A stretch of DNA of 64,000 bases, taken from positions 2,542,001 to 2,606,000 of the forward strand of contig NZ_CP090370.1 in assembly GCF_021431965.1 (NCBI RefSeq), in the 5' to 3' direction. This DNA comes from Erythrobacter sp. SDW2. Lineage in GTDB: Bacteria; Pseudomonadota; Alphaproteobacteria; Sphingomonadales; Sphingomonadaceae. Shown here piece after piece: positions 1-10,844 of this stretch; the stretch's first letter is position 1; each line of letters opens with the position of its first letter. The notes beneath the pieces were generated by a model. It made no database searches, was not told where the DNA came from, and worked only from the letters and a program-made list of their open reading frames with translations. The position numbers were made by a program, and so were the translations under genes.

Positions 1-202
1 CATGCAGCGCGTTGAACACCACATCGGGCGCAGCCTCCGCGATGCGGGCTGCAACCTGGCGGTCCATATCGATCCGGGTCACCCGGTGCCCGCGCGCCTC
101 CAGCGCCTTGGCCACGCCCTCGCCGCTCATCAGCGAGACGGGTCGTTCGCTGGCCCAGCCGCCCATCAGCACGGCGACATGGTATTTGCGGTCAAGACTC
201 AT
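1..202 (-). CDS. ddlB: D-alanine--D-alanine ligase, N-terminal part (cut by window edge)
   Basis: Joins two D-alanines with ATP in the cytoplasm to make the dipeptide that ends the peptidoglycan stem. Only about 67 N-terminal residues lie in the window. They show the family's opening strand and loop, [14 protein letters not shown] near residues 11-24; the Glu of SER corresponds to the conserved N-terminal Glu of Ddl enzymes. The ATG overlaps the stop of the DUF4262 gene by four bases (ATGA), so it should be translationally coupled to the dcw operon. ftsQ, ftsA and ftsZ would be expected further left, outside the window (family knowledge, not seen). Confidence 0.93.
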   Translation of the reverse strand, partial: MSLDRKYHVAVLMGGWASERPVSLMSGEGVAKALEARGHRVTRIDMDRQVAARIAEAAPDVVFNALH

Positions 203-699
203 TTGGGTTCACCTGCGGGATAGAGCTGGACCTGCCAGCCCCGGATATCTGAGCCACAACCGTCCTGCCAGGGAAAGGCGCGGGTCTTGGGGTCTGGCCA
301 AACGATCTGGACCGCGCGGTTGAGGCCATCGCCCTTGCTGCGCTGCTGGAACCAGATGGCATAGCCGAAGTGCGCCGCGCGCCCGCGCGGATCGTCGATC
401 GGCCGCACCATGCAGTCATAGCCTTCGATCAGATTGCCGATCGCCTGACCGTCAACCAGTTCAAGCCCCTCTTCCTTGCACTGGCGGAAGACCTCGTTGA
501 TCATCGATTGGGCAAGGTTGCGGTCGAGGCCGTAAACCAGCACCTCCGGCTGGGCCAGAGAGTGCTCGAAACCGACCGAGAAGCTGTAGGATGGCGCGCG
601 CGGGTCTTCCGCCGCAACGTGCATGACGGACAGGCCGAACTGCTCGATATTCTCGAGGATCGCCTTGTGCTGCGTCGTCAGCTCCGTTGTTTCTGTCAT
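199..699 (-). CDS. DUF4262 domain protein inserted in the dcw operon
   Basis: A 166-residue soluble protein of unknown function. The sequence fits the DUF4262 family: a YSFSVGF strand near residue 36, PEVLVYGL shortly after, and a C-terminal block [12 protein letters not shown]. No signal peptide or membrane segment is visible. The start at 699 is chosen because it overlaps the murB stop by four bases, and its own stop overlaps the ddlB start by four bases. It therefore sits seamlessly between two peptidoglycan-precursor genes. A cell-wall role is inference from position only; no catalytic residues can be named. The family call rests on remembered motif patterns. Confidence 0.82.
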   Translation of the reverse strand: MTETTELTTQHKAILENIEQFGLSVMHVAAEDPRAPSYSFSVGFEHSLAQPEVLVYGLDRNLAQSMINEVFRQCKEEGLELVDGQAIGNLIEGYDCMVRPIDDPRGRAAHFGYAIWFQQRSKGDGLNRAVQIVWPDPKTRAFPWQDGCGSDIRGWQVQLYPAGEPK

Positions 700-1667
700 G
701 GTCGGCCCACCCGCTGGATTTCCCACTCGAGTTCGACGCCGGAGTGCTGGTAGACGCGGCGGCGGACCTCTTCCCCCAATCCCTCTATATCGGCACTGGT
801 CGCGCCATCGACATTGATCAGGAAGTTGGTGTGCTTCTCGCTCACCTGCGCCCCGCCCATGCTGAGGCCGCGGCAGCCGGCCTCGTCGACCAGTTGCCAA
901 GCCTTTTTGCCCTCGGGATTCTTGAAGGTCGAGCCACCGGTCTTGGTCCGCACGGGCTGCGAATTCTCACGCGCTTCGGCGATACGCTCCATCTCGGCAC
1001 CGATCACCTTGGGGTCGCCCGGCCCGCCCTGCAGCCGCGCACTGACCACTACCGCGCCTTCCGGCAGGGCTGAATGACGATAGGTATACTGCAGGTCGGC
1101 CACGGGCAGGTTGACCAGTTCGCCGCCCGGCAAGACGACGTCGCAGTCGATCAGGACATCGGCGGTCTCGCGGCCATAGGCCCCGGCGTTCATTCGCACG
1201 AAGCCGCCAATGGTACCGGGAATGCCGCGCATGAATTCGAGCCCCGCTATTCCCGCGTCGCGCGCGGCCGAAGCGACCAGCACGCCATGCGCGCCGGCGC
1301 CGCAGGTCACGGTATGATCGGCATGGGTTTCGACCTTGGCAAAGGCCTTGCCCAGCTTGATAACGACGCCGGGCACGCCGCCGTCGCGGATGATAAGGTT
1401 GGAACCGAGCCCCAGCGCCATCACCGGCAGCTCGCCATCGAGCCGAGAGAGGAAGGTGCGCAGGTCGGCCATGTCGGCTGGCTCGAACAGCCAGTCGGCC
1501 TTGCCGCCGGCCTTGAACCAGACCAGTTTCGCCAGCGGCGCATCGGCGGTCAAAGTGCCGCGCAAGCCGTCGGTCGAGACCGGGGCACTGACCGCGCCTT
1601 CGACCTCTGCGGTCGGCGCAGCGCCATGGTCGTGCATGGCCCAGTCGTCGGGCTGGTGCGACGTCAT
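696..1667 (-). CDS. murB: UDP-N-acetylenolpyruvoylglucosamine reductase
   Basis: FAD/NADPH enzyme that reduces enolpyruvyl-UDP-GlcNAc to UDP-MurNAc in the cytoplasm. The 323-residue protein has the FAD-binding elements FKAGG (51-55), GLGSNLI (86-92) and GIPGTIGG (148-155). The catalytic Ser lies in GGSTFKNP (about residue 246), followed by the substrate-binding C-terminal domain. An extra, acidic and probably flexible stretch of about 30 residues precedes the conserved core. The start at 1667 gives a four-base overlap with the murC stop; longer in-frame starts would run into murC. The downstream stop overlaps the DUF4262 start. Confidence 0.97.
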   Translation of the reverse strand: MTSHQPDDWAMHDHGAAPTAEVEGAVSAPVSTDGLRGTLTADAPLAKLVWFKAGGKADWLFEPADMADLRTFLSRLDGELPVMALGLGSNLIIRDGGVPGVVIKLGKAFAKVETHADHTVTCGAGAHGVLVASAARDAGIAGLEFMRGIPGTIGGFVRMNAGAYGRETADVLIDCDVVLPGGELVNLPVADLQYTYRHSALPEGAVVVSARLQGGPGDPKVIGAEMERIAEARENSQPVRTKTGGSTFKNPEGKKAWQLVDEAGCRGLSMGGAQVSEKHTNFLINVDGATSADIEGLGEEVRRRVYQHSGVELEWEIQRVGRP

Positions 1668-3073
1668 ACAGCCCGCTCCTGCCGGATCGCATCGGCGAGG
1701 CCCGCGGCCCATTTGGTGATGTCGCCCGCGCCGAGGCAAACCACCAGGTCGCCTGGCTCGACCTTGCCGGCGAGAACTTTCGCCAGATCGGCCTGATCGG
1801 CGACAGTCGCCGCATGACGGTGCCCGCGCCGCTTGATCCCTTCGACCAGCGTTTCGGCGCTAACGCCCTCAATCGGCTCCTCGCCCGCCGGATAGACCGG
1901 GGTGACATAGACCGCGTCGGCTTCGTTGAAGCAGGACTGGAACTCGTCCATCAGGTCGCGCAAGCGGGTGTAGCGGTGTGGCTGGGCCACGGCATGGACC
2001 TTGCCCCCGGTGGCTTCGCGCGCGGCGGCGAGGACCGAGGCGATCTCGACCGGGTGATGGCCGTAATCGTCGATGATGGTCACGCCGTCGACCTCGCCCG
2101 CACGGGTGAAGCGCCGCCGGACCCCGCCGAAGCTGGCGAAGCCGCTCTGGATCGTCTCGTCGCTACAGCCCATCTCGATGGCGACCGCAATGGCGGCGAG
2201 CGCGTTCTGGACATTGTGCCGGCCGGGCATCGGCAGGCGGACGTCGGCGATGCGGCGGTCCTCTTCACCGCGCTGGCGCACGATCACATCGAACAGATTG
2301 CCGCCGCCTTCGGGCCGGATGTTGACCCCGCAGATATCGGCCTGGAGCGAGAAGCCGTATGTCACCACGCGGCGGTCACGCACCTGCGCGATCACCGCCT
2401 GCACTTCAGGGTGGTCGATGCACAGGATCGCCGCGCCGTAAAATGGCACGTTGTGGATGAACTCCACGAACGCGCGTTTGACCCCGTCGAAATCGCCGTA
2501 GTGGTCGAGATGCTCGGGATCGATGTTGGTGACAACCGCGATGGTCCCGTCGAGCCGCAGGAAGCTGCCGTCGCTCTCGTCGGCCTCGACCACCATCCAG
2601 TCGCTGTCACCGAGCCGGGCGTTGGAGCCATACTGTTCGATGATCCCGCCATTGATGACCGTGGGGTCGATCCCGCCCGCATCGAGCAAAGCAGCGATCA
2701 TGCTGGTGGTGGTGGTCTTGCCGTGGGTCCCCGCAATGGCGACGGTGCTCTTGAGCCGCATCAGCTCTGCCAGCATCTCCGCGCGGCGGACCACGGGGAT
2801 GCGGTTCTCGAGCGCATAGGCGACTTCGGGATTGGTCCGGCGCACGGCGGTGGAAGTCACGATGACGGCGGCATCATGGACGTTTTCAGCCGTATGGCCG
2901 ATCATGACCTTGATCCCGCGTCCGCGCAGCCGCTCGACGCTGGCGCTTTCGGCAATGTCGCTGCCTTGCACGGTGTAGCCGAGATTGTGCATCACCTCGG
3001 CAATGCCGGACATGCCGATCCCCCCGATACCAACGAAGTGGATGGTACCGATGTCTGTGCCTACGCCCTTCAC
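1664..3073 (-). CDS. murC: UDP-N-acetylmuramate--L-alanine ligase
   Basis: Adds the first amino acid, L-Ala, to UDP-MurNAc with ATP. The 469-residue protein shows the N-terminal [11 protein letters not shown] nucleotide-fold loop (15-25), the ATP loop GTHGKT (115-120), the DESDGSF and [11 protein letters not shown] blocks and the C-terminal DDYGHHP motif. The start is GTG at 3073, which overlaps the murG stop as GTGA. Open reading continues upstream in this frame, but that part is the murG shadow. It lies between murG and murB in the dcw operon. Confidence 0.97.
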   Translation of the reverse strand: MKGVGTDIGTIHFVGIGGIGMSGIAEVMHNLGYTVQGSDIAESASVERLRGRGIKVMIGHTAENVHDAAVIVTSTAVRRTNPEVAYALENRIPVVRRAEMLAELMRLKSTVAIAGTHGKTTTTSMIAALLDAGGIDPTVINGGIIEQYGSNARLGDSDWMVVEADESDGSFLRLDGTIAVVTNIDPEHLDHYGDFDGVKRAFVEFIHNVPFYGAAILCIDHPEVQAVIAQVRDRRVVTYGFSLQADICGVNIRPEGGGNLFDVIVRQRGEEDRRIADVRLPMPGRHNVQNALAAIAVAIEMGCSDETIQSGFASFGGVRRRFTRAGEVDGVTIIDDYGHHPVEIASVLAAAREATGGKVHAVAQPHRYTRLRDLMDEFQSCFNEADAVYVTPVYPAGEEPIEGVSAETLVEGIKRRGHRHAATVADQADLAKVLAGKVEPGDLVVCLGAGDITKWAAGLADAIRQERAV

Positions 3074-4266
3074 TTCGCGCTCTCCCGCGCGGCGTTCCGG
3101 GTCGCGGTGGCGGCCTGCGATGAGGGGCGCGGGGCATCGCCCGAAAGCTTGATCACATCCATCATTTCCGCCCCGCCGAAGCTTTCGACGAGGTCCGCCA
3201 GATCCTGCACCGCCTTGGGCCGGCCGCAGTTCCACGCCGCATGGGCGGCAGTCGCGAGCGTGTCCGGGCGCTGGGCCATGGCCTGGATCTGCTTGGCCAG
3301 TTCCTTGGCCTGGAACGCCTCCTGCCGGATCATCCGTGCACCACCGGCCTTGACCATTTCCTTGGTGTTGAAAGCCTGGTGATCGTCGGTCGCAATCGGC
3401 AGCGGCACGAGGATGGCCGGGCGACCGACAGCGGTCAGCTCGGCGATGGTCGAGGCACCCGCACGGCCAATGAAGAGATGCGCCTGCGCCAAGCGCGATG
3501 CCATATCCTCGAAATAGGTCCCCAGTTCGGCCGGGATATCGTGGTTGCGATAACGTTCGCGCACCCGCTCGAGGTCCTCGGCACGGCACTGCTGGGTCAC
3601 TTGCAGCCGCTGGCGGATCGCAGGCGGAAGCATGGCAAGGCCGTCGGGCACCACTTCGGAGAGCACGCTCGCCCCTTGGCTGCCACCCGTGACTAGCACC
3701 TTGAGCAGCCCGTCCTCGGTGAACGGCGGGAACGGCTCGTCGCGCAGGGTCAGGACCTCGGCCCGGACCGGATTGCCGACCAGATGGACCTTGGCAATAT
3801 GCTTGGCGTCGAGCCGCTTGATCTCCGGGTAAGCGGTCGCAATCGCGTTGACCCGCCCGGCAAAGAAGCGGTTGACCCGGCCCAGCACGGCGTTCTGCTC
3901 GTGGATGACGGTCGGAATCCCCGCGCCAGTCGCCGCGAGCATGGTCGGGAAGGCAGGGTAGCCGCCGAAGCCGACCACGGCGCTGGGCTGGAAGGTTTCG
4001 AACAGCCGCCTGGCCATGTCGCGTCCGGCCAGCACGGCCTTCACGCCGCCCCACCAGTGGAGCGGGTTCTTGCCGAAACGGCCTGCGGGCAGGACATGCG
4101 CGGGGAGGAAGTCCGGCTTGCCGGGAATTCTCGCGCCGCGCTCGTCGGTCATCAGGGCGACGTGATGCCCGCGCCGCTCCAGCTCGGTCGCCAGCGCGAA
4201 GGCGGGCAGCAGATGCCCGCCGGTGCCGCCTGCGGCGAGAACATAGTGACGGTTGGCGCCGGTCAT
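3070..4266 (-). CDS. murG: UDP-GlcNAc transferase making lipid II
   Basis: Transfers GlcNAc from UDP-GlcNAc to lipid I on the inner face of the cytoplasmic membrane (GT28 family). The 398-residue protein has the glycine loop GGTGGH (13-18), [11 protein letters not shown] in the N-domain, GGSQGAS at the start of the C-domain and the donor-site segment [13 protein letters not shown]. The C-terminal tail of about 20 residues is Ala/Ser-rich and not conserved in type. The start at 4266 overlaps the ftsW stop by four bases. Confidence 0.97.
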   Translation of the reverse strand: MTGANRHYVLAAGGTGGHLLPAFALATELERRGHHVALMTDERGARIPGKPDFLPAHVLPAGRFGKNPLHWWGGVKAVLAGRDMARRLFETFQPSAVVGFGGYPAFPTMLAATGAGIPTVIHEQNAVLGRVNRFFAGRVNAIATAYPEIKRLDAKHIAKVHLVGNPVRAEVLTLRDEPFPPFTEDGLLKVLVTGGSQGASVLSEVVPDGLAMLPPAIRQRLQVTQQCRAEDLERVRERYRNHDIPAELGTYFEDMASRLAQAHLFIGRAGASTIAELTAVGRPAILVPLPIATDDHQAFNTKEMVKAGGARMIRQEAFQAKELAKQIQAMAQRPDTLATAAHAAWNCGRPKAVQDLADLVESFGGAEMMDVIKLSGDAPRPSSQAATATRNAARESAK

Positions 4267-5504
4267 GCGCCTTTCTCCTTGTCCGTGATCCCGCGTTCCA
4301 TCAGGATCGCGCGCAGGCCGGGGGTTTCGCGCGTCAGGAACGGGTTGCGGCGGGTCAACGCCAGCAGCAGGCCCACGCCCAGACATATGGCAATCGTCGA
4401 CGAGCCGCCATAGCTGACCAGCGGCAGCGTCATCCCTTTCGACGGGAAAAGCTGCAGGTTGACGAGGATATTGATGAAGGCCTGCCCGCCTATCTGGGTG
4501 ACGAGCCCCGCCGAAGCGAGCAGCGCGAACAGGTTCTCCTCATCCGCCAGCCGCACCAGCACGCGCACGATGATGGCGAGATAGAGCATCACCACCAAAG
4601 CGCACACCAGCAGCCCGAATTCCTCACCGATGACGGAGAAGACATAGTCGGTATGCGCTTCGGGCAGGCTCATCTTCCTGAGCCCAAGCCAAAAGCCGGT
4701 CCCGGTCCAGCCCCCACCAAGCAGGGTCTTCTCCGCCAGGCCGACCTGGTCGAACTCGCTGCCGCCGCCGAGGAAGGCGTCGATGCGGTGACGGGCGTTG
4801 TCATAGAGGAAATAGGCGGCGGTCAGCGCCACGACCCCGGCCCCGATCATCCCGCCAATCTTCTTCATCGAAACGCCCGAAAGCATCACCATCACGAACC
4901 ATACCCCGCCGAACAGCACTGCCGAGCCAAGGTCGGGCTGGAGCATCAGCAGCACACCGACCAGCCCCATGATGGCGGTGACGATGGCCATCACCGGCAA
5001 GTGCGGATCGCGCAGCCGCCACGACAGGATCCAGGCGAGGCAGATGGCGAAACCGGGCTTGAGGAATTCGGACGGTTGGAAGCCGAGGCCGAAACGGATC
5101 CAGCGTTTGGCGCCGTTCACCTCGTAACCGATCAACGGTACCAGCATCAGCGCGGCGAGCATCGCGCCCGCCAGCACCACGCCCACGCGGCGGGCATTGT
5201 CGCGGCTGAGCGCGGAGGCACCAAACATCACCAGCAGACCGGCGAACTGCCAACGCAGGTGGATCCAGTAGAAATAGAGATCGGGCAGCTTCTCCGACGC
5301 GGTCGAGAGCCGCCGCGCGCTGGCTGGCGAACCGGCAGCGACGGCGGCGGTGCCGATCACCATCAGAGCGAGGATCAGGCCGAGCAGGACCCGGTCCACC
5401 TCGCGCCACCAGATCTTCAGTTCGGACCATTTAGAGCCGCGCCGCAGCTGGCTTTGCGCCAGCGCCGCGCCAAAACCGGGAACATAGGGCTGTGTCGAAC
5501 TCAT
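4263..5504 (-). CDS. ftsW: Septal peptidoglycan polymerase, SEDS family
   Basis: SEDS-family membrane glycosyltransferase that polymerises lipid II at the septum together with FtsI. The 413-residue protein has a cytoplasmic N-tail of about 35 residues and then about ten hydrophobic segments. Family signatures include GFQPSEF in the middle and, near the C-terminus, [14 protein letters not shown]. The start at 5504 overlaps the murD stop (ATGA). Its partner ftsI lies further upstream in the same operon. RodA is the main alternative, but the dcw context fixes it as FtsW. Confidence 0.96.
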   Translation of the reverse strand: MSSTQPYVPGFGAALAQSQLRRGSKWSELKIWWREVDRVLLGLILALMVIGTAAVAAGSPASARRLSTASEKLPDLYFYWIHLRWQFAGLLVMFGASALSRDNARRVGVVLAGAMLAALMLVPLIGYEVNGAKRWIRFGLGFQPSEFLKPGFAICLAWILSWRLRDPHLPVMAIVTAIMGLVGVLLMLQPDLGSAVLFGGVWFVMVMLSGVSMKKIGGMIGAGVVALTAAYFLYDNARHRIDAFLGGGSEFDQVGLAEKTLLGGGWTGTGFWLGLRKMSLPEAHTDYVFSVIGEEFGLLVCALVVMLYLAIIVRVLVRLADEENLFALLASAGLVTQIGGQAFINILVNLQLFPSKGMTLPLVSYGGSSTIAICLGVGLLLALTRRNPFLTRETPGLRAILMERGITDKEKGA

Positions 5505-6817
5505 GCCGCCTTGTCTCCGTTCTGGCCCGTCAGCGCAGCGACAATCTGGCGGAAATGCTCGCCGCGCCGCTCGAAATCCTTGAACTGGTCGAAGCTGGCG
5601 CAGGCGGGCGAAAGCAGCACCACATCGCCCGGAACTGCATTGCGGATCGCGCGGCGCACGGCGGCATCGACCAGCTCGCTGCGGTCAACCGGTACGCGGC
5701 CCTCCAGCAGCTCGGCAAAGCGCGGTCCGGCTTCGCCGATGGTATAGGCGCATTTGACATTGGCGAGATGCGCCTCGGTCGCGCCCAGCCCGTCTTCCTT
5801 GGGCAGCCCGCCGACGATCCAATGGATGCGCGGGCCGTTGCCCTGGGGCGGAAACGCCGCGAGCGCCGGGGCGGCGCTGTCGGTGTTGGTCGCCTTGCTG
5901 TCGTTGACGAACAGCACGCCGTTGTGTGTGGCGACCCTCTCCATGCGGTGCGGGAGGCCGGCGAAAGTGCGGAGCCCCCCTTCGATCTGCTCGACCGCCA
6001 GCCCCAGCCACGCGCAAGCAGCGATGGCAGCACCTGCATTCTGGGCATTGTGAGGACCTTGCAGGGACGGCCAGTTCGCCTGTCCGTCCGCATCGGCTTC
6101 GACGATTGCGTTGAACCCAGCATTGCCGCGCCGGATCAGCCCGGCTTCATAGGCGGACCAGTTTGCCAGCGCATAGTGACCCTCGCTCTGCATCTCCAGC
6201 AGGCGGTTCTTGGAGGCAGCATAAGCCTCGAAGCTGTCATACCGATCCAGATGATCCGGCGTGATGTTTAGCAGCACCGCCACATCGCAGTCGAGGCTCT
6301 GCGTCAGGTCGATCTGGTAGCTCGACAGCTCCAGCACATAGACCCCGCCTTCGGGGAGCGGGTCCTGCCCCAGGATCGGCAGGCCGATATTGCCGCCCAC
6401 GGTGGTCGGCACGCCCGCGGTCTTGAGGATGTGGTGGACCAGCGCGGTCGTGGTGCTCTTGCCATTGGTGCCGGTGATGCCGACGACCTTGTGCGGCGGC
6501 AGCTCGCCGCGGGCCTGCGCGAACAGTTCGATATCGCCGATGATCGGCACACCGAAGCTCTTGGCGCGCGGCACGATCGGGTGGGTGTTGAGCGGCACGC
6601 CGGGAGAGACCACCAGCCCGTCGAGCCCCGTCAGATCCTCCACCATCGGATCGCCGATGCGGGCGCGGCCCTCGAACGCTGCGCGCGGTTCTTCCTGCCG
6701 GTCCCACACCATCACGTCCGCGCCGCTCACCAGCAGGGCTTCCGCCGCAGCCTGCCCCGAGCGGGCGAGGCCGAGCACGGCGAAGCGCTTGCCGGACCAG
6801 GCGGCGCAGGTGATCAT
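5501..6817 (-). CDS. murD: UDP-N-acetylmuramoyl-L-alanine--D-glutamate ligase
   Basis: Adds D-Glu to UDP-MurNAc-L-Ala in the cytoplasm. The 438-residue protein carries the N-terminal nucleotide-fold loop GLARSG (16-21), the ATP loop GTNGKS (116-121), the [10 protein letters not shown] block and the [11 protein letters not shown] motif typical of MurD. Start at 6817 overlaps the mraY stop by four bases, and the stop overlaps the ftsW start. Length is normal for the family. Confidence 0.97.
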   Translation of the reverse strand: MITCAAWSGKRFAVLGLARSGQAAAEALLVSGADVMVWDRQEEPRAAFEGRARIGDPMVEDLTGLDGLVVSPGVPLNTHPIVPRAKSFGVPIIGDIELFAQARGELPPHKVVGITGTNGKSTTTALVHHILKTAGVPTTVGGNIGLPILGQDPLPEGGVYVLELSSYQIDLTQSLDCDVAVLLNITPDHLDRYDSFEAYAASKNRLLEMQSEGHYALANWSAYEAGLIRRGNAGFNAIVEADADGQANWPSLQGPHNAQNAGAAIAACAWLGLAVEQIEGGLRTFAGLPHRMERVATHNGVLFVNDSKATNTDSAAPALAAFPPQGNGPRIHWIVGGLPKEDGLGATEAHLANVKCAYTIGEAGPRFAELLEGRVPVDRSELVDAAVRRAIRNAVPGDVVLLSPACASFDQFKDFERRGEHFRQIVAALTGQNGDKAA

Positions 6818-7884
6818 CGGACCTTGAGCGTCGCCAGCCCCATCAGGGCCAGCACGATGGAGACGATCCAGAACCGGATCACCACGGTCGATTCCGCCCA
6901 GCCCTTCTGCTCGAAGTGGTGGTGGATCGGGGCCATGCGGAACACGCGTTTGCCTGTACGCTTGAACCAGAACACCTGGATGATCACACTGAGCGCCTCG
7001 AACACGAACAGTCCGCCGACGATGGCAAGGACGATCTCGTGGTGGCTGGCGACCGCAATCGCCCCCAGCGCGCCGCCGAGCGCAAGGCTGCCGGTATCAC
7101 CCATGAACACGGCCGCAGGCGGCGCATTGAACCACAGGAAGGCGAGCCCCGCCCCCATGATTCCCCCGCAGAAAATCGCCAGCTCGCCCGCACCGGGCAC
7201 ATGCGGGATACCGAGATAGGCGGAAAAATCGGCGCGACCGGCCAGATAGGCGATGATGGCAAAGGTGCCCGCGGCGACGATCACCGGCATGATCGCCAGC
7301 CCGTCGAGCCCGTCGGTCAGGTTCACGGCATTGCCCGCGCCCACGATCACCACAGCGGCAAAGACATAGTAGAACGGCCCCAGCGGGATCGCCCGGTCGG
7401 AAACGAACGGCACATAGAGCCAGGTGTTGATCTGGCTGACGATGATATAGGCAGCGATGCCCGCGACGATGAATTCGAGCAACAGGCGGACCTTGCTTGA
7501 AAGACCTGCGTGGTGGCGCTTGGTCACCTTGTCGTAATCGTCGAGGAAACCGATCACGCCGAAGCCGATGGTCACTGCGATACAGGCCCATACGAAGGGA
7601 TTGCGCAGGTCCATCCACAGCGACAGCGACAGCACCAGCGAGGTGAGGATCATCAATCCGCCCATGGTCGGCGTGCCGCGCTTGGCGAGGTGGCTCTGCG
7701 GCCCGTCCTCGCGGATCGGCTGGCCCTTGCCCTGCCGCACGCGCAGCATGTTGATGAAGCGCGGCCCGATGAACAGGCCGATGACGAGCGCCGTCATCAG
7801 CGTCGCCCCGGTTCGGAAGGTCTGGTAGCGGACGAGGTTGAAAATCCCCTCGAAATCCATCCACTCGGCTAGAAGATAGAGCAT
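6814..7884 (-). CDS. mraY: Phospho-MurNAc-pentapeptide transferase
   Basis: Integral membrane enzyme that moves phospho-MurNAc-pentapeptide from UDP to undecaprenyl phosphate, giving lipid I. The 356-residue protein has about ten transmembrane segments. The catalytic loop LDDYDKV is followed by [10 protein letters not shown], and the C-terminal cytoplasmic APIHHHFE segment is present. The start at 7884 lies 24 bases after the murF stop. This is the only real gap in the otherwise overlapping dcw chain. Confidence 0.97.
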   Translation of the reverse strand: MLYLLAEWMDFEGIFNLVRYQTFRTGATLMTALVIGLFIGPRFINMLRVRQGKGQPIREDGPQSHLAKRGTPTMGGLMILTSLVLSLSLWMDLRNPFVWACIAVTIGFGVIGFLDDYDKVTKRHHAGLSSKVRLLLEFIVAGIAAYIIVSQINTWLYVPFVSDRAIPLGPFYYVFAAVVIVGAGNAVNLTDGLDGLAIMPVIVAAGTFAIIAYLAGRADFSAYLGIPHVPGAGELAIFCGGIMGAGLAFLWFNAPPAAVFMGDTGSLALGGALGAIAVASHHEIVLAIVGGLFVFEALSVIIQVFWFKRTGKRVFRMAPIHHHFEQKGWAESTVVIRFWIVSIVLALMGLATLKVR

Positions 7885-7908
7885 TCGGCCTTCCCGGCTC
7901 CCGATTGT

Positions 7909-9375
7909 TCAGACCCGACTGGTGAAGTGTTCCACCAGCTTGCCGAGCCCGATCGAATTGGAACCCTTGACCAGGATCGCGTCACCGGCTGCAATCCCGT
8001 ATTCCTGCAGCGCCGCGATCGCCTCGGCAGGCCCATGGCAATGAGCGAAGGAAAGCCCCTTGCCAAGCACGGCGTCGCCCGCTTTCCCCAAGTGCCGCGC
8101 CAGCGCCAGCATCTCGTCGCCGACCAGCACCGCATAGTCGACCTGCGCCTCGAGAATCGGCTCGGCCAGCTGCTCATGGAATCCGGGGGCAAAATCGCCC
8201 AGTTCCTTCATGCTGCCGAGCACCGCGATCCGGCGGGTGGCCGGGGTATGGCCGAGCTGTCGCAAGGTCGCGCGCATCGAAGCCGGGTTGGCGTTGTAGC
8301 TTTCGTCGATCAGCAAGGCCTTGCCGCCTGCTGCCGAAACCTGGTGGCGCGCACCGCGTCCCTTGAGGCCGCCGAGTTCCGCCAGCGCAAGGCCGGCCGC
8401 GCCAAGGTCGCCGCCGGCGGCATAGACCGCGCCCAGCACGGCCAGCGAATTGCTGATCCAGTGCTCGCCCGGCTCCGCCACGGTGTAGCACAGCCGCCGG
8501 TCGGCAATCTGCGCCGTTACCAGCGAGCCGCCATTGGCGGCCGGGATGGCATCGAGCAAGCGGACGTTGGCCTTCGCATCGCGACCGAAGGACAGGACCT
8601 TCGCTCCGACTTTCCCGGCAGCGGCGAGCAAGCGCGGATACTCGGGCACATCAGCCGGGATCACGGCCGTCCCCCCCGGCTCCAGCGCGTCGAAGATTTC
8701 CGCCTTGGCGTCGGCAATCGCCTCGATCGAACCGAGATTCTCGATATGTGCCGGGGCAATGGTGGTGATGACGGCGACATGCGGGCGGACATGGTGTGTC
8801 AGCACGCTGATCTCGCCGGCATTGTTCATGCCCATTTCGAACACGCCATAGGTGCTGCGCGCGGGCATGCGGGCCAGCGTCAGCGGCACACCGACATGGT
8901 TGTTGTAGCTGCGCACGCTGCGGTGGGCCTGCCCGCGGCTCGAACGCTCCAGCGCGGCGAAAATGGCTTCCTTGACCCCGGTCTTGCCGACCGATCCCGT
9001 AACGCCAACGCGGATGGCAGCGGCGCGGTCGCGTGCGACATGGGCCAGCGCGTGGAGCGCCTCGGTGGTGTCCTTGACCAGCACATGCGGGGCATCGACC
9101 GGACGGTCGACCAGCACGGCGGCGGCACCTGCGGCAAAGGCCTTCTCGACGAACTTGTGCCCGTCCATCGCCTCGCCCTTGAGCGCGACGAACAGGTCAC
9201 CCGGGCGGACATCGCGGCTGTCCATTTCGACACCGGAGACCTGGAAATCGCCGCTCGCCACACCGCCGGTCGCCTCGGCAATGGCCTGCGCCGTCCACAG
9301 CGCCAGCGGCAGGCTGTCGCGCCGTGTGCGCGGCCAGGAGAGAATGGCATTCTGGGCAAACCGGGGGGCGATCAT
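7909..9375 (-). CDS. murF: UDP-MurNAc-tripeptide--D-Ala-D-Ala ligase
   Basis: Adds D-Ala-D-Ala to complete the pentapeptide precursor. The 488-residue protein has SRDVRPGDLFVAL in the N-domain, the ATP loop GSVGKT (127-132), the YNNHVGVPLTL block and DESYNANPASM in the C-domain. The start at 9375 gives an ATGA overlap with murE. It leaves an N-terminal extension of about 22 residues before the conserved core, so a later start is possible. Substrate logic ties it to ddlB at the far end of the operon. Confidence 0.96.
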   Translation of the reverse strand: MIAPRFAQNAILSWPRTRRDSLPLALWTAQAIAEATGGVASGDFQVSGVEMDSRDVRPGDLFVALKGEAMDGHKFVEKAFAAGAAAVLVDRPVDAPHVLVKDTTEALHALAHVARDRAAAIRVGVTGSVGKTGVKEAIFAALERSSRGQAHRSVRSYNNHVGVPLTLARMPARSTYGVFEMGMNNAGEISVLTHHVRPHVAVITTIAPAHIENLGSIEAIADAKAEIFDALEPGGTAVIPADVPEYPRLLAAAGKVGAKVLSFGRDAKANVRLLDAIPAANGGSLVTAQIADRRLCYTVAEPGEHWISNSLAVLGAVYAAGGDLGAAGLALAELGGLKGRGARHQVSAAGGKALLIDESYNANPASMRATLRQLGHTPATRRIAVLGSMKELGDFAPGFHEQLAEPILEAQVDYAVLVGDEMLALARHLGKAGDAVLGKGLSFAHCHGPAEAIAALQEYGIAAGDAILVKGSNSIGLGKLVEHFTSRV

Positions 9376-10844
9376 GCCGCGCCTCCCTGCCCGCCGGCAC
9401 ATTCGCGCGCAACCGTCACATCGTCGAATGGCAACAGTTTCATGTTCTCTCCCGAACCGATGATCTGGCCCTGTTCGTGGCCCTTGCCCGCGATGAGCAC
9501 GATGTCGTCGCCCTGCGCCTCGGCGATGGCGGCACAGATGGCCTCGCGCCGGTCGCCGATCTCGCGCAAGCGACCGTCGCCCCCGGCGAGCACTGCCGCG
9601 CGGATGGCGGCAGGGTCTTCCCCGCGCGGATTGTCGTCGGTGACGATGGCGATGTCAGAAGCACGTGCAGCAACTGCGCCCATCGGACCGCGCTTGCCCT
9701 GGTCGCGGTCACCGCCGGCGCCGAAGACCGTGATCAGACGGCCTGTCACATGCGGGCGCAAGGCAGCGATGGCCGCCTCCAGCGCATCGGGCGTATGCGC
9801 ATAATCGACATAGACCGGCGCGCCCGCCATGTTGAGCGCGGCGCGTTCCAGGCGACCACGGACCGGCTGCAGGCGAGCCACGCCGTCCCAGACCAGCGAA
9901 GCTGCGGTTCCAGTCGCCAGTGCCAGTCCGGCAGCGGTCAGCGCATTGGCGACCTGGTATTCGCCGATGAGCGGCAAGCGCAGCTTCCGTGTCGCGCCGC
10001 CATGTTCGATTTCGAGTTCCTGCCCCAACTGGGTCGGCATGCGCGAGAGCAGACGGATGTCCTCGCCCTCCTGCCCAACGGTGAAAACCTTGAGGCCGCG
10101 CGCCTTGGCCCGTCCAATCGCCTTGGCGGTCCATTCGTCGCCACTGGTCCAGATCACCGCCGTGCCGCCGTCCATCACGACTTCATCGAACAGCCGCATC
10201 TTGGCGTCGAAATAGTCCTCCATCGTCGGGTGGTAATCGAGATGGTCGCGGCTGAGATTGGTGAAGGCGGCAGCGGCCACCGGCAGCCCTTCGTTGCGAT
10301 ATTGCGAGAGCCCGTGGCTGGAGGCTTCGTAGGCGACATGGGTCACCCCTTCGCGCGCGAGGCCGCTCATATTGGCGAGGAAAGTGACGATATCCGGCGT
10401 AGTCAGCCCGGTCGAAACGCTCTCGTCGGGCGTGGTCACACCCAGCGTGCCGATGCTTGCCGCGCGTTCGCCCGCCATGCGCCACAGCTGGCGGGTCATC
10501 TCGACGGTCGAGGTCTTGCCGTTGGTGCCCGTCACCGCGACGATGGTCTGCGGGACCGGAGTGAAGAACTGCGCCGCCAGCAGCGCGAAGGCACGGCGCG
10601 GATTGGCCTCGGCGATGTGCAATGCGCCTTCGACCTTGGCTTCGGGCCGGGCAACAACGGCGATGGCTCCGGCGGCGACGGCCTGCGGGATGAAATCCTC
10701 GCCGTTGAACTTCGCGCCCGTAAACGCGCCGAACACCGTGCCGGGGGCGATCTTGCGATGATCGATGGCAAAGCCCGTGACCGTGCAATCGCCGTCACCG
10801 GCGATTTGCAGTCCCGCGGCCTGCGCCAGCTTGCCGAGCTTCAC
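9372..10844 (-). CDS. murE: UDP-MurNAc-dipeptide--meso-diaminopimelate ligase
   Basis: Adds the third stem residue. The 490-residue protein has the ATP loop GTNGKT (106-111), the NLSRDHLDYH block, the GAGGDRD motif and DNPR at 404-407. DNPR is the known marker for meso-diaminopimelate rather than L-Lys specificity, as expected in a Gram-negative bacterium. The start at 10844 overlaps the ftsI stop (ATGA) and the stop overlaps the murF start. Confidence 0.97.
   Translation of the reverse strand: MKLGKLAQAAGLQIAGDGDCTVTGFAIDHRKIAPGTVFGAFTGAKFNGEDFIPQAVAAGAIAVVARPEAKVEGALHIAEANPRRAFALLAAQFFTPVPQTIVAVTGTNGKTSTVEMTRQLWRMAGERAASIGTLGVTTPDESVSTGLTTPDIVTFLANMSGLAREGVTHVAYEASSHGLSQYRNEGLPVAAAAFTNLSRDHLDYHPTMEDYFDAKMRLFDEVVMDGGTAVIWTSGDEWTAKAIGRAKARGLKVFTVGQEGEDIRLLSRMPTQLGQELEIEHGGATRKLRLPLIGEYQVANALTAAGLALATGTAASLVWDGVARLQPVRGRLERAALNMAGAPVYVDYAHTPDALEAAIAALRPHVTGRLITVFGAGGDRDQGKRGPMGAVAARASDIAIVTDDNPRGEDPAAIRAAVLAGGDGRLREIGDRREAICAAIAEAQGDDIVLIAGKGHEQGQIIGSGENMKLLPFDDVTVARECAGGQGGAA

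Noticed and set aside
1814-3382. Long plus-strand open frame of 522 codons opposite murC/murG
   Set aside because: It is the antisense shadow of high-GC mur genes; the composition (His/Asp/Val/Gly-rich) is typical of reverse-frame artefacts and no ribosome binding site or family match is seen.
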